A stretch of 64,000 bases of DNA, taken from Candidatus Heimdallarchaeota archaeon (GTDB lineage: Archaea > Asgardarchaeota > Heimdallarchaeia > Hodarchaeales > Hodarchaeaceae). The notes beneath the pieces were generated by a model. The model made no database searches. It was given only the letters and a program-made list of their open reading frames with translations, and was not told the origin of the DNA. The stretch spans positions 208,930-272,929 of the forward strand of contig RDOB01000003.1 in NCBI GenBank assembly GCA_011364965.1, read 5' to 3'. Shown one piece after another: positions 44,738 through 52,500 of the stretch (position 1 is the stretch's first letter; every line of letters starts with the position of its first letter). A program made the translations under genes and the position numbers.

Positions 44738-46039
44738 ATGAATACAACAAATATAAGTTCGAATATTACCGACTCGTCTGATTCGTTCCCTTTTGCCGAT
44801 TGGGTGAATTTTATTAGAGAAAGTGAGATCCGACGTCTTTTACGCTTCTCTCCTCAATACTATTTTGCGGGAGGTAAGCCAGGGGTCATTCCTGTTAGTA
44901 CATTTCATCAAATTATTCGAAATATTATATTAGAAGAAGAGAAAGCTTTTCAAAAAAATGATCTCTCTTTTTTGAATAATTACAACTATGGTAGGTCAGA
45001 AGGTAATCCTGTATTGCGTCAGGTATTATGTACTCGTTTGAAAAAACGTGATGGCTTAAGAAACATTGAAATTTCTGATGTTGTTTTAACAAATGGTTCT
45101 CAACAGGCACTCTATGCAATTTGTGACACCATAATTCGGCCTGGAGACATCATTTTAGCAGCCCGACCCACCTACTTGGGATTTCTTCAACCTGCAGAGA
45201 AAATGGGAGGAAAAATCGTTACAATTCCATCAGATAATCAAGGTTTAATCCCAGATTTCATACCATCGGTTTTTCAGAAATGTTTAAGCCAATTAAGTCA
45301 TACCCCTAAATTCCTCTATATAGTTCCTTATTCTGACAATCCGAAGGGAACAACGCTCCCAGAGTCTCGTAAAAAAACTCTAGTTGACTATGCTTTTGAA
45401 TATGACTTTCTTCTTGTAGAAGATATGGCATATAAAGAAATTCAATTTGAAAATCCATCAATCTCACCGATGAAGAAATGGGATCCAGAGAATGAGAGAA
45501 TTATTTATCTTTCCACATCCACCAAGGAAGCTGCTGCATTTCGTATTGGATATAATGTCTTCCCCACTTTTCTCAAGAATGAAATCATCAAAGCGAAGGG
45601 AATTTATGATTTATGTTCCTCAGAATGGGTACAAGCGATTTTAACTGAATATTATTCAAAACATATTGACAAAGCTCTCCCTCAAATAAAAAAGGAGTAT
45701 AAATTGCGTCGTAATGCTATGTTGAAAGTGATTACAGAGTGGAAATTGGGAAATTATACGCATCCAACTGGGGGATTTTTCATATGGTTTGAATCAGATG
45801 ATAAAACATTTAATAGCTCTGAATTTCTTGACTATAGCTTGAAACATGATGTTTCCTTTGTCCCTGGAGGCAGTTTCTTTGCGCAAGCAGGTTTGGAATA
45901 TACCAGTGATAATCTGATAAAGGAATCTATACCAAAATTGAATACAATGCGCTTGGGCTATTCACTTCTTCCTCCAGATCAAATTGAGAGGGGTATGAGT
46001 CATTTAGGAGAGCTATTGAATAAGTATCTTAACTCATAG
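44738..46039 (+). CDS. PLP-dependent aminotransferase, class I/II (2-aminoadipate/MocR-like)
   Basis: 433 residues. Transfers amino groups between an amino acid and a 2-oxo acid. The lysine that binds PLP is in LSTSTKEAAAFRIGYNVFP (about 270), the substrate-binding region is FLYIVPYSDNPKGTTLPESR, and the early blocks are NYGRSEGNPVLRQVLCTRLK and VVLTNGSQQALYAICDTI. The C-terminal domain has HPTGGFFIWFE. It is the stand-alone aminotransferase form (no HTH domain) of the MocR/LysN type. Divergent from the Lrp-like regulator and likely controlled by it. Substrate unknown; branched-chain or 2-aminoadipate is usual. Confidence 0.88.
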   Translation: MNTTNISSNITDSSDSFPFADWVNFIRESEIRRLLRFSPQYYFAGGKPGVIPVSTFHQIIRNIILEEEKAFQKNDLSFLNNYNYGRSEGNPVLRQVLCTRLKKRDGLRNIEISDVVLTNGSQQALYAICDTIIRPGDIILAARPTYLGFLQPAEKMGGKIVTIPSDNQGLIPDFIPSVFQKCLSQLSHTPKFLYIVPYSDNPKGTTLPESRKKTLVDYAFEYDFLLVEDMAYKEIQFENPSISPMKKWDPENERIIYLSTSTKEAAAFRIGYNVFPTFLKNEIIKAKGIYDLCSSEWVQAILTEYYSKHIDKALPQIKKEYKLRRNAMLKVITEWKLGNYTHPTGGFFIWFESDDKTFNSSEFLDYSLKHDVSFVPGGSFFAQAGLEYTSDNLIKESIPKLNTMRLGYSLLPPDQIERGMSHLGELLNKYLNS

Positions 46040-46165
46040 CCTTCTATTTTTTTTGTTTTATCTTACTAGATTTATACGTTATCTAAAACTATCATAAATT
46101 ATTTAAGGATTTAGTTTAATCCTTCTGCAAATTTCGCTATGTTCGAGATAAAGGAAGTTTAATAC

Positions 46166-47011
46166 ATGTGCAACTATTGTTATGAACACACACGAAAAAT
46201 CTGGTACCTACAAAAAGAATCATTTGATATGCGATCTGGAAGGTTTATGAAAATCCTTCCTGGTCGTATTCGTGAATTATGGTATGATTTTTATGCCCCA
46301 AGACTCCAGAATTTAGTCGATAGTACTACTGGAGATATTGGAGCCAACCCTGACCGAAAACCATACACTGGTTTGACAAAAGCCTTTTATAATTACTTTG
46401 CTAAAAACTATTTGGGCGGACAGGTCGTTACTTCCCTCGACGACATGATGCGGGTTCTAGATCTAGCAGAAGACATTTATGTTTCGTATTGTTCCTGTAA
46501 AAAGACTGCAGGAGGAGGCGAAGATTATCGCTGCCTTTTTTTGAATCACAATGCGCGATTTCAACGCAAAAAAGAGATTAAAGGGAAAGCACCCGAACAT
46601 GGCCGATTTATAGATATTGAGGAAGCTAGGGAGATGGTGGTTGATCATCGCAAAACAGGTCATTATGGAACAGTCCTCTGGGGTTTAAGACCAAAAGTGG
46701 ATTGCATCTGTAATTGTGATCATTATTGTGCAGGGTTATATACTCCTGAAATACGATGGGGATTATTGCCCTCTTTCACAACTAGTATTGTTGTAAATGC
46801 CGATAAATGCGACCCTGATTGTACTATATGCCAAGGAATCTGTTATGCGAAAGCTATTGAAAAAGAGAAGGGGCAACAAGTCATTGCGGTAAACCAAGAG
46901 AAATGTATCGGTTGTAATCTTTGCATAGAAAAATGTCCTTATGGAGTTTTTGATCAACAGCCTAGAAAGGTCTACTATGATGCTACAATCGGAAAAAAAG
47001 TTGAAACTTGA
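46166..47011 (+). CDS. Cysteine-rich 4Fe-4S protein
   Basis: 281 residues. Two ferredoxin-like motifs are at the C-terminal end: CDPDCTICQGICYAKAI (altered spacing) and CIGCNLCIEKCPYGVF (standard). More cysteine clusters come before: CNYC at the start, SYCSCKKTAGGG near 107 and DCICNCDHYCAGL near 188. The central helical part is not a family I can name. Soluble, no signal. The pattern fits an electron-carrier or metal-centre protein, perhaps a partner of a redox enzyme elsewhere. Its upstream region (46040-46165) has no obvious partner gene. Confidence 0.7.
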   Translation: MCNYCYEHTRKIWYLQKESFDMRSGRFMKILPGRIRELWYDFYAPRLQNLVDSTTGDIGANPDRKPYTGLTKAFYNYFAKNYLGGQVVTSLDDMMRVLDLAEDIYVSYCSCKKTAGGGEDYRCLFLNHNARFQRKKEIKGKAPEHGRFIDIEEAREMVVDHRKTGHYGTVLWGLRPKVDCICNCDHYCAGLYTPEIRWGLLPSFTTSIVVNADKCDPDCTICQGICYAKAIEKEKGQQVIAVNQEKCIGCNLCIEKCPYGVFDQQPRKVYYDATIGKKVET

Positions 47012-47242
47012 TCATTCTTAAACCAAAAAATGGATATTATAACCTAAGGGAAATGATGGGTTATTTTGTAACCGTAACAATTAGCATTTCCCGCTATAAC
47101 CAGAACATAGTATCTTAAGGCTTTTTCAGATGGAAGTAGGTTAGTAACTATAAAAGAATTTTTTAGATGGACAAGATAAGAATAAAAGTAGCATGGAAAT
47201 TGTAGGGATATCCTCTTCAAAATATGGAATGGAGTGAAGAGA

Positions 47243-47395
47243 ATGGCGAAAGATATAAAACTAAAGTGCTATGTGTGTGGAAAACCTGCAGATTATGTAT
47301 GTAAAAATTGTGGTAAAAAAGCAATCTGTGAAGATGAAGAAGACGAATATTGTCCAAAATGTGGATCAGAAAACGGATTCTGGGATGAAATTTAA
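47243..47395 (+). CDS. Small zinc-finger protein (50 residues)
   Basis: Starts MAKDIKLKCYVCGKPADYVC and ends CPKCGSENGFWDEI. It has four CxxC/C-type pairs (CYVC, CKNC, CEDE..., CPKC), enough for two zinc sites in a double-ribbon shape. A GGAGTGAAG site lies just before the ATG at 47243. Frame intact to TAA at 47393-47395. Small archaeal zinc proteins of this type are often of unknown function; this one may accompany the Fe-S protein upstream, 230 bases away. Confidence 0.65.
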   Translation: MAKDIKLKCYVCGKPADYVCKNCGKKAICEDEEDEYCPKCGSENGFWDEI

Positions 47396-47861
47396 CAGAT
47401 TGTAGAGAATAACTTATTAGAATTCTGAAAAATTTATTATTATTGCTATATGAACGTGCTTCCCTTCCATTAACGATCAATTCCTTAATGATTATCGAAT
47501 GGATGGATGCACTTCTTTATTTTTTCCTCTAGTAATGATTTAGACTAGAAAAACTAATTTATTCGAAATTTCAACACTTTTCTTATTATAAACCTCTCTA
47601 ATTTCTCCTTGGATTCAGAAGATGTTCTTTCATCATTTTACTAAAATTTGACATGAAAATCTATTACTTATGATGATTATTTTAGTTGAATTATTACTTC
47701 GTTCATGATTTATAAGGTCCTTTTTTAACCTTCACTATAGTTATTAAAGATATATTTAAGTAGTTACCAAATTTCTTCCTCAAGCAAGAATTTCCTTGTC
47801 TAAAGAATTATTTGAATGCTTTTGGATAATTCCTCCCCATTTCATTCAATAGGTGTTATAA
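47396..47861. other. Gene-free stretch with a TATA box near its end
   Basis: No credible coding frame on either strand. A TATA-like GATATATTTAAG lies near 47749-47760. It would start transcription around 47785 for the membrane protein gene at 47862, whose ATG is preceded by AGGTGTTATAA. Nothing else recognised. Confidence 0.4.
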
Positions 47862-48236
47862 ATGTGGCCTGCTGAAGTTTTTTATTTGACAATGGTCTTA
47901 ACTGTTGGATTTGGGTTTACAGCCCTCTTTACTAGTATGTTTGAGATGATGCGGACTGGTTTTATATTAACAGTTCACATTATCTTTCAAATGCTTGCAT
48001 TCCTTACGATATTTATTACTTGGTTTTTCTATATTTTTGGTATAACTAACTTCCTTTCCATTGGAGTTTCGTTAACCTTAATCCTCGCAATAATGTCCTT
48101 ATTAATTTGGTTAAGCAACATGTTTCGCGGATTAATGCTCTTTCGCTGTATGCAAGGTGCAAGTTCTCACACTCATGTCTTTTCTCATCAGGTATTATTT
48201 GTCGTTCTAGGTTTTGCCCTGATGGCAGCTTTATAG
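47862..48236 (+). CDS. Small membrane protein, four helices
   Basis: 124 residues, almost all hydrophobic: segments about 6-27, 34-56, 62-86 and 106-124. It begins MWPAEVFYLTMVLTVGFGF. Between helices 3 and 4 is MFRGLMLFRCMQGASSHTHV with cysteine and histidines that could bind metal or be modified. No family name comes to mind. It is followed after 11 bases by a DsrE-family gene with a strong AGGAGGT site, so the two are one unit, perhaps a membrane partner for sulfur transfer. Confidence 0.65.
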   Translation: MWPAEVFYLTMVLTVGFGFTALFTSMFEMMRTGFILTVHIIFQMLAFLTIFITWFFYIFGITNFLSIGVSLTLILAIMSLLIWLSNMFRGLMLFRCMQGASSHTHVFSHQVLFVVLGFALMAAL

Positions 48237-48247
48237 GAGGTAAAAAA

Positions 48248-48610
48248 ATGCCAAGCATGTTAATTGTTGCAAGTCATGGCCCCGAAGTCGCTGAACGTAG
48301 CTTTATGCCTTTCATCGTAGGTGCTACCGCACAAGCGATGGATGTTGAAACAGCCGTCTTTTTCATTATGGATGGCGTTGTCTTAATGCAAAAAGGAATG
48401 GCAAAACGCGTGAGAGCTCCTGGTTATCCTCCACTTGAAAAAACTATCCAAGAATTTTTGGAAGCAGGTGGAAAAATCTATATTTGCAGCAACAGCCAAT
48501 CTTTTCGTCGAATTGATCCGAAAAGAGGATTTATTGAAGGAGTCGAAATCGCTGGGGCTGCAAAATTAATCGAACTCATTCATGAGTATGATAAAACAGT
48601 ATATATTTAG
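48248..48610 (+). CDS. DsrE/DsrF-like family protein
   Basis: 120 residues from the ATG at 48248, set by a very strong AGGAGGT site 7 bases before it; the frame is open further upstream but overlaps the membrane protein gene. The DsrE fold is used in sulfur relay and related functions. Blocks: MLIVASHGPEVAERSFMPFI, VETAVFFIMDGVVLMQKGMA and EFLEAGGKIYICSNSQSFRR. The last block has a cysteine in the usual CxxS place. Some members act in sulfur transfer; others have no known role. Likely partner of the membrane protein upstream. Confidence 0.82.
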   Translation: MPSMLIVASHGPEVAERSFMPFIVGATAQAMDVETAVFFIMDGVVLMQKGMAKRVRAPGYPPLEKTIQEFLEAGGKIYICSNSQSFRRIDPKRGFIEGVEIAGAAKLIELIHEYDKTVYI

Positions 48611-48694
48611 AGGCAGAAATTTGGGAATTTGCGATACTCTTATTATTCCCATTTTTTCACATTCTACCATTAAACTACTTAGAGACGAACCAAT

Positions 48695-49216
48695 ATGCAC
48701 AATCCAGAAGATGTGAAATCCCTCTTTGCTAAGAAAGGAGATCGGTTAATTGATGAAACCGATTTTAACATCATTTGTCTTCTAGAACGGGAAGGAGAGA
48801 AAACTTTAAAGGCTATAGCTGATCATCCATCGGTAAATCTAACTCCAGCCTCTGTTTCAAGCCGCTTACGAAAGCTTGAAGACAATGGAATCTTTGTGAA
48901 ATATGTCCCCTTAACTAGAATTGAAAAGATAGGTTTTGCACGAAATCTTATTCTTCTTATTCAAACTGAACCTGGTGCAAATTTTGATTCGATCCAAACT
49001 AAGCTTAATGCTATTGAAGGGGTGAAATCTCTGTATAAATTGATCGGGGAGTATGATTTGTTTGTTCATCTTTGCTGTATGGGGGATCAGGGCCTGGAAC
49101 GCACTCTTAATGAAATCAATCAAATCCCTGGACTTGCTCGCGTCTCCAAAACAATGGTGCAAGAACGCTTGAAGGAGAATTTTCATAATTTGGTAGAAGA
49201 AAAAACCTCTGAATAG
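48695..49216 (+). CDS. Lrp/AsnC family transcription regulator (second)
   Basis: 173 residues. Winged helix first (DETDFNIICLLEREGEKTLK, LTPASVSSRLRKLEDNGIFV) then the Lrp effector domain (LILLIQTEPGANFDSIQTKL, LIGEYDLFVHLCCMGDQGLE). It begins 84 bases after the DsrE gene, on the same strand, so it could be its own unit or a read-through. Unlike the regulator at 43996 it has a polar N-terminal extension (about 20 residues). Confidence 0.85.
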   Translation: MHNPEDVKSLFAKKGDRLIDETDFNIICLLEREGEKTLKAIADHPSVNLTPASVSSRLRKLEDNGIFVKYVPLTRIEKIGFARNLILLIQTEPGANFDSIQTKLNAIEGVKSLYKLIGEYDLFVHLCCMGDQGLERTLNEINQIPGLARVSKTMVQERLKENFHNLVEEKTSE

Positions 49217-49241
49217 TTTTCATTTTTATGAATAATATTAG

Positions 49242-49670
49242 TTAGATAAGTTTTTCTTCTGTAACGAGTTGAACTGTAGTAGATCCTGTTCCTGATATAC
49301 CATGTACTTCCTTTACTAATTCTTTTACATTTTCTGCTTCATCACGGATAATCAATGTTTCTATACACTCATTGTGATTCAAATGATGATGAAATGAGTA
49401 AGAAATATGAAAAGAATGCTGGATATGTAAAAATTGTTGGACTGTTTCTATGCTGCGATGATCATAAATTACAGAAATGATTGCAGTTATTATTTTTGTA
49501 TTGGGAATATTCTCTAGCATTTCTAACTTCTGAAAAAGGTTCTGTAGTGCATCTCGTATCATTTGAGACTTAGTTTGATAATTTAGTTCCTCCTGTTTTC
49601 TTCCTACTAACGCTTTAAATTCAGGATCACAAGAAAAAGTGATTGTTTCACGGATTGTTTTTTCGGTCAT
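49242..49670 (-). CDS. nikR: Nickel-responsive regulator NikR
   Basis: 142 residues. Ribbon-helix-helix DNA-binding start (TIRETITFSCDPEFKALV, YQTKSQMIRDALQNLF) then the nickel-binding ACT-like domain. Nickel ligands are in the HIQHSFHISYSFHHHLNHNE stretch and the cysteine in NECIETLII. Length is standard. It is the last gene of the nickel uptake operon (NikM, N, Q, O, R), 12 bases after NikO, so it likely controls its own operon. A perfect inverted repeat in front of that operon is a fitting target. Confidence 0.93.
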   Translation of the reverse strand: MTEKTIRETITFSCDPEFKALVGRKQEELNYQTKSQMIRDALQNLFQKLEMLENIPNTKIITAIISVIYDHRSIETVQQFLHIQHSFHISYSFHHHLNHNECIETLIIRDEAENVKELVKEVHGISGTGSTTVQLVTEEKLI

Positions 49671-49681
49671 AGATATCTACC

Positions 49682-50425
49682 TTAGTTTTTACTAAATGCA
49701 TTGGAGTAAAACTCATCGAATGAATTGAAATCCCCTTTTAGTATTCCATTATCAAGGTATAAAATACGATCTGCACTTTTCATCATCTCAAAGTCATGAG
49801 TAATCACAATGACAGTTCGATTTTCTTTAAAGGAGCGGATGAGTTTTATCATCCTTGGTTTCGACCAAGGGTCAATTCCTATAGTTGGTTCATCAAGAAT
49901 AATTATCTCAGGACTCATTGCAAGTATCCCTGCAAATGCAACCTTTTTTTTCTCCCCAAAAGACAAATTAAAAGTGATTCTATCCTTCAATTCTGTAATT
50001 TGTACCTCTTCCAAAGCTTTATCCACTCTCTCCTTGATTTGTTCTTTTGTAAGTTTCATATTTCGGGGACCAAACGCAACATCCTCACTAACACGGGGAT
50101 AAAAGATCTGTTCATCAGGATTTTGAAACACTACTCCGATTATTTTTTGGATAGTTTTTTTTGTTCTCTGGGAAACTGAAAACTCTTTTATGACTACTTC
50201 TCCACTTTGAGGTAATATTAAACCATTCAAGTGTTTGATAAGTGTTGTTTTTCCAGAACCATTTGGACCAGCGATTACAGTCAAATTATTTTGTTCTACA
50301 TTGAAAGATATGTTTTTTAATACCACAGGTGACTTTTTTGAGTATCGAAAAGAGAGATTTTTTACCTTTAATATAATCGAATTAGCAGACGATTGAATGG
50401 ATGGTTTTCCTATTGAACTCATCAT
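49682..50425 (-). CDS. ECF nickel/cobalt transporter ATPase (NikO/CbiO)
   Basis: 247 residues. ATPase of an energy-coupling-factor transporter. Walker A GPNGSGKTT (about residue 45), Q-loop GVVFQNPDEQIFYPRVSED (typical of ECF ATPases), signature LSFGEKKKVAFAGI (LSFG in place of LSGG, as usual in CbiO), Walker B IIILDEPTIGIDPWSKP, and switch VIVITHDFEMM. Co-transcribed with the permease NikQ upstream and NikR downstream. Drives nickel uptake with NikM and NikQ. Confidence 0.93.
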   Translation of the reverse strand: MMSSIGKPSIQSSANSIILKVKNLSFRYSKKSPVVLKNISFNVEQNNLTVIAGPNGSGKTTLIKHLNGLILPQSGEVVIKEFSVSQRTKKTIQKIIGVVFQNPDEQIFYPRVSEDVAFGPRNMKLTKEQIKERVDKALEEVQITELKDRITFNLSFGEKKKVAFAGILAMSPEIIILDEPTIGIDPWSKPRMIKLIRSFKENRTVIVITHDFEMMKSADRILYLDNGILKGDFNSFDEFYSNAFSKN

Positions 50426-50444
50426 TCCAACTCCGATTTTTCCA

Positions 50445-51215
50445 TTATTTAATTATTAGTGTCGTTGAAATTAATATCAGGGTAAGTAACATTAACAAAC
50501 ATCCATGAAGTGTCCACGGTTGTTCAGGATGTGACATTTTTGAGCTACTAGAGAACCCTCTAGCAGCTAAAGTAGCAGATACATATTCTGCTCTTCTAAA
50601 TGAACGTGCAAGTACAGAGCCAATTATATTTCCAAGTATTTTTAGAGAAGAAAATGACATCTTCGTTGGTGTACCATAAAGACGATTTGAACGTGCCTCA
50701 AGGATTCGGCGAAATTCTTCCTCCATTAGGAAAAGAAATCTATACGTTAAAAATGTGAGATTTGTCAATAAATCAGGCATACGTAAGTCATCAAGTCCAT
50801 ATATGATTTCAAAGAAGGATTCCTCTGAATGAATCATCATCAGGACGAATGATACAATTAGAAGACTACGAAATCCAGAGAAAACTGCGAAACTTAAATT
50901 ATTATGAGTAGTACTAAAGAAAAAAGTTCGATATAAAATTGGAGCAGAGCTAAAGGAAAAAAAAGATATAAGAGTCAAAGATAGGATGATTGGTAATGAG
51001 AGGAGTAAATATTTAATGAAAGAAGGTTTAGGGCGTAATAAGATCGTGTATACTAGAAAAATAAATGAGAAACATAATAATTGATAAAAATTCACTAAAA
51101 AGGAACAGATAAGCACAATCATAAAAATAGACAATATCTTACTTCTTACATCTATTTTTTGGTCGATCTTCTCCCCATTGATTTTATAATGGGGATGTGT
51201 ACGCGTACTATGCAT
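50445..51215 (-). CDS. ECF nickel/cobalt transporter T component (NikQ/CbiQ)
   Basis: 256 residues. Membrane subunit that couples NikO to NikM. About five to six helices (first at 27-45 and 49-65). The coupling motif is in RRILEARSNRLYGTPTKMSF followed by SFRRAEYVSATLAARGFSSS; the two A-R-[SG] blocks (EARSN, AARGF) are the CbiQ hallmark. The final helix runs to the end. Lies between NikN and NikO in the same operon. Confidence 0.92.
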   Translation of the reverse strand: MHSTRTHPHYKINGEKIDQKIDVRSKILSIFMIVLICSFLVNFYQLLCFSFIFLVYTILLRPKPSFIKYLLLSLPIILSLTLISFFSFSSAPILYRTFFFSTTHNNLSFAVFSGFRSLLIVSFVLMMIHSEESFFEIIYGLDDLRMPDLLTNLTFLTYRFLFLMEEEFRRILEARSNRLYGTPTKMSFSSLKILGNIIGSVLARSFRRAEYVSATLAARGFSSSSKMSHPEQPWTLHGCLLMLLTLILISTTLIIK

Positions 51216-51246
51216 TTAATCCTACCTGAGGAATTTAATATCTCTT

Positions 51247-51558
51247 TCAAGATTGAATTTCTGCTTTTCTACGCTTTGCTATAATTAAGGGAAGTGAAAA
51301 AATACCTATGACTAGTAGAACGCCTACTAATCCTGAAATGATTGTAGAAAGAGAGCTGTTCCCAATAAAGTGGTATAAAAGAGAATCCTCATTGCCATAA
51401 TCGGTGAAAAAACCCAAATCAAACGATTGACCTTCAGGAGTAATATCTCCAACAGCTTTTTCTAAACCATCGGGATTGGGATCAGCAAATGGACTTAATA
51501 AGAGAAATAGACCAATTATTACCGCTACACCAATAATTAGTTTAGATGTTAATTGCAT
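51247..51558 (-). CDS. NikN/PDGLE domain protein (CbiN-like)
   Basis: 103 residues from the ATG at 51558; the frame is open to 51618 but overlaps NikM. Two membrane helices (about 5-22 and 78-97) flank an outer loop with ADPNPDGLEKAVGDITPE, the PDGLE motif that defines the family. Small accessory subunit of nickel/cobalt ECF transporters, thought to help metal loading of NikM. Its start is 2 bases past the NikM stop, so both are coupled. Confidence 0.9.
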   Translation of the reverse strand: MQLTSKLIIGVAVIIGLFLLLSPFADPNPDGLEKAVGDITPEGQSFDLGFFTDYGNEDSLLYHFIGNSSLSTIISGLVGVLLVIGIFSLPLIIAKRRKAEIQS

Positions 51559-51559
51559 T

Positions 51560-52249
51560 TCATGTCCTACCTTTCTCTGAAAATTCAAAAGTTGGATTCT
51601 CGATTTCCAAGAACACATTCATGTCGATGGAATAAAAATAGTAGACAATAGCCATAGTTATGACTCCCTCACCTATTCCAATGAGAATATGATAAAATAA
51701 AATCGTTGGCAAGGCTATAGTAAATGATACATTTGTAGTCGAATTTAGAATAGGGATTCCGATTTCAATGGCTGCACAGATCGAGGCGATCACAACTGAG
51801 AAGAAAGCACCTAAAAAGACTCCAGTAAAGAATTGAATCCTGTTTTGGTCTGGCGTACGATTCCGAATCACTAATCGGAGAATTATATATCCGGTGAATA
51901 CGCTAATAATTGCTAGATTATATATATTTGCTCCTAATGCAATAATTCCTCCATCACCGAATGCTAATGCTTGAATTAGGAGTACAACCGTAATTACTAA
52001 AACAGCTCCCCATGGTCCGACAATTCCAGCAGCTAGGACACCACCCAAGAGATGCCCAGATGTACCACCTACTATCGGAAAGTTTAGCATTTGAGCAGCA
52101 AAAATCGTTCCACCTAATACCGCCATATATGCTAAACGGGTTTCATCAATGTCACGCATTTTATATAAACTAATACTGATAATTATTATCGAAACTAACC
52201 AAGTAATAATAAGGAATGCAGGATCTATCCATCCATCAGGAATGTGCAA
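51560..52249 (-). CDS. ECF nickel transporter S component (NikM/CbiM)
   Basis: 229 residues if translation begins at TTG 52249, which has a GAGGT site 6 bases before it and makes the product start Met-His-Ile-Pro-Asp-Gly, the conserved metal-binding N terminus of CbiM/NikM. The frame is also open to a GTG at 52333, which would add 28 residues (a hydrophobic signal-like segment) in front. Six or so helices; AQMLNFPIVGGTSGHLLGGV is the family core with histidine ligands, and LPTILFYHILIGIGEGVITM is the closing block. Binds the metal ion; nickel is likely because NikR is in the operon. Confidence 0.92.
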   Translation of the reverse strand: MHIPDGWIDPAFLIITWLVSIIIISISLYKMRDIDETRLAYMAVLGGTIFAAQMLNFPIVGGTSGHLLGGVLAAGIVGPWGAVLVITVVLLIQALAFGDGGIIALGANIYNLAIISVFTGYIILRLVIRNRTPDQNRIQFFTGVFLGAFFSVVIASICAAIEIGIPILNSTTNVSFTIALPTILFYHILIGIGEGVITMAIVYYFYSIDMNVFLEIENPTFEFSEKGRT

Positions 52250-52363
52250 ACTAATACCTCTTAGAATAAGATTGAAAATTGTTGTTACAAATACATATAT
52301 TCTGTGAGACAGCTTATTCTTATATGTTTTCACATTGGCTTTGCATCCTTTTGCAATAAGAAT

Positions 52364-52376
52364 TGTTATTATATCT
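52364..52376 (-). promoter_or_regulatory. TATA box of the nickel operon
   Basis: On the minus strand AAGATATAATAAC fits an archaeal TATA box, giving a transcript start near 52345. The candidate operator ends directly next to it. Confidence 0.5.
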
Positions 52377-52377
52377 T

Positions 52378-52406
52378 GAATCTACTCTTGAGAGCGAAGT
52401 AGATTC
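52378..52406. promoter_or_regulatory. Candidate NikR operator
   Basis: GAATCTACT-N11-AGTAGATTC is a perfect 9-base inverted repeat over 29 bases, directly upstream of the TATA box of the nickel uptake operon. The overall geometry (outer 6-base arms 17 bases apart) is close to the well-studied E. coli NikR site (6-N16-6), though the bases differ. Position next to TATA would let bound NikR block TBP/TFB. Confidence 0.6.
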
Positions 52407-52500
52407 GACTCTTAATGGAGATACATTATGTGCTAGAAAGAAGTATTTCATTTTATTAATGGCTATATGCTATAAATAATAAAATCTTGTATTAACCAAC

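Noticed and set aside
47217..47480. 87-residue minus-strand frame
   Set aside because: Shadow of the small zinc-finger gene at 47243, whose CxxC pattern and ribosome site are convincing.
48107..48247. N-terminal extension of the DsrE-like protein
   Set aside because: It overlaps the membrane-protein gene, and a near-perfect AGGAGGT site marks the start at 48248.
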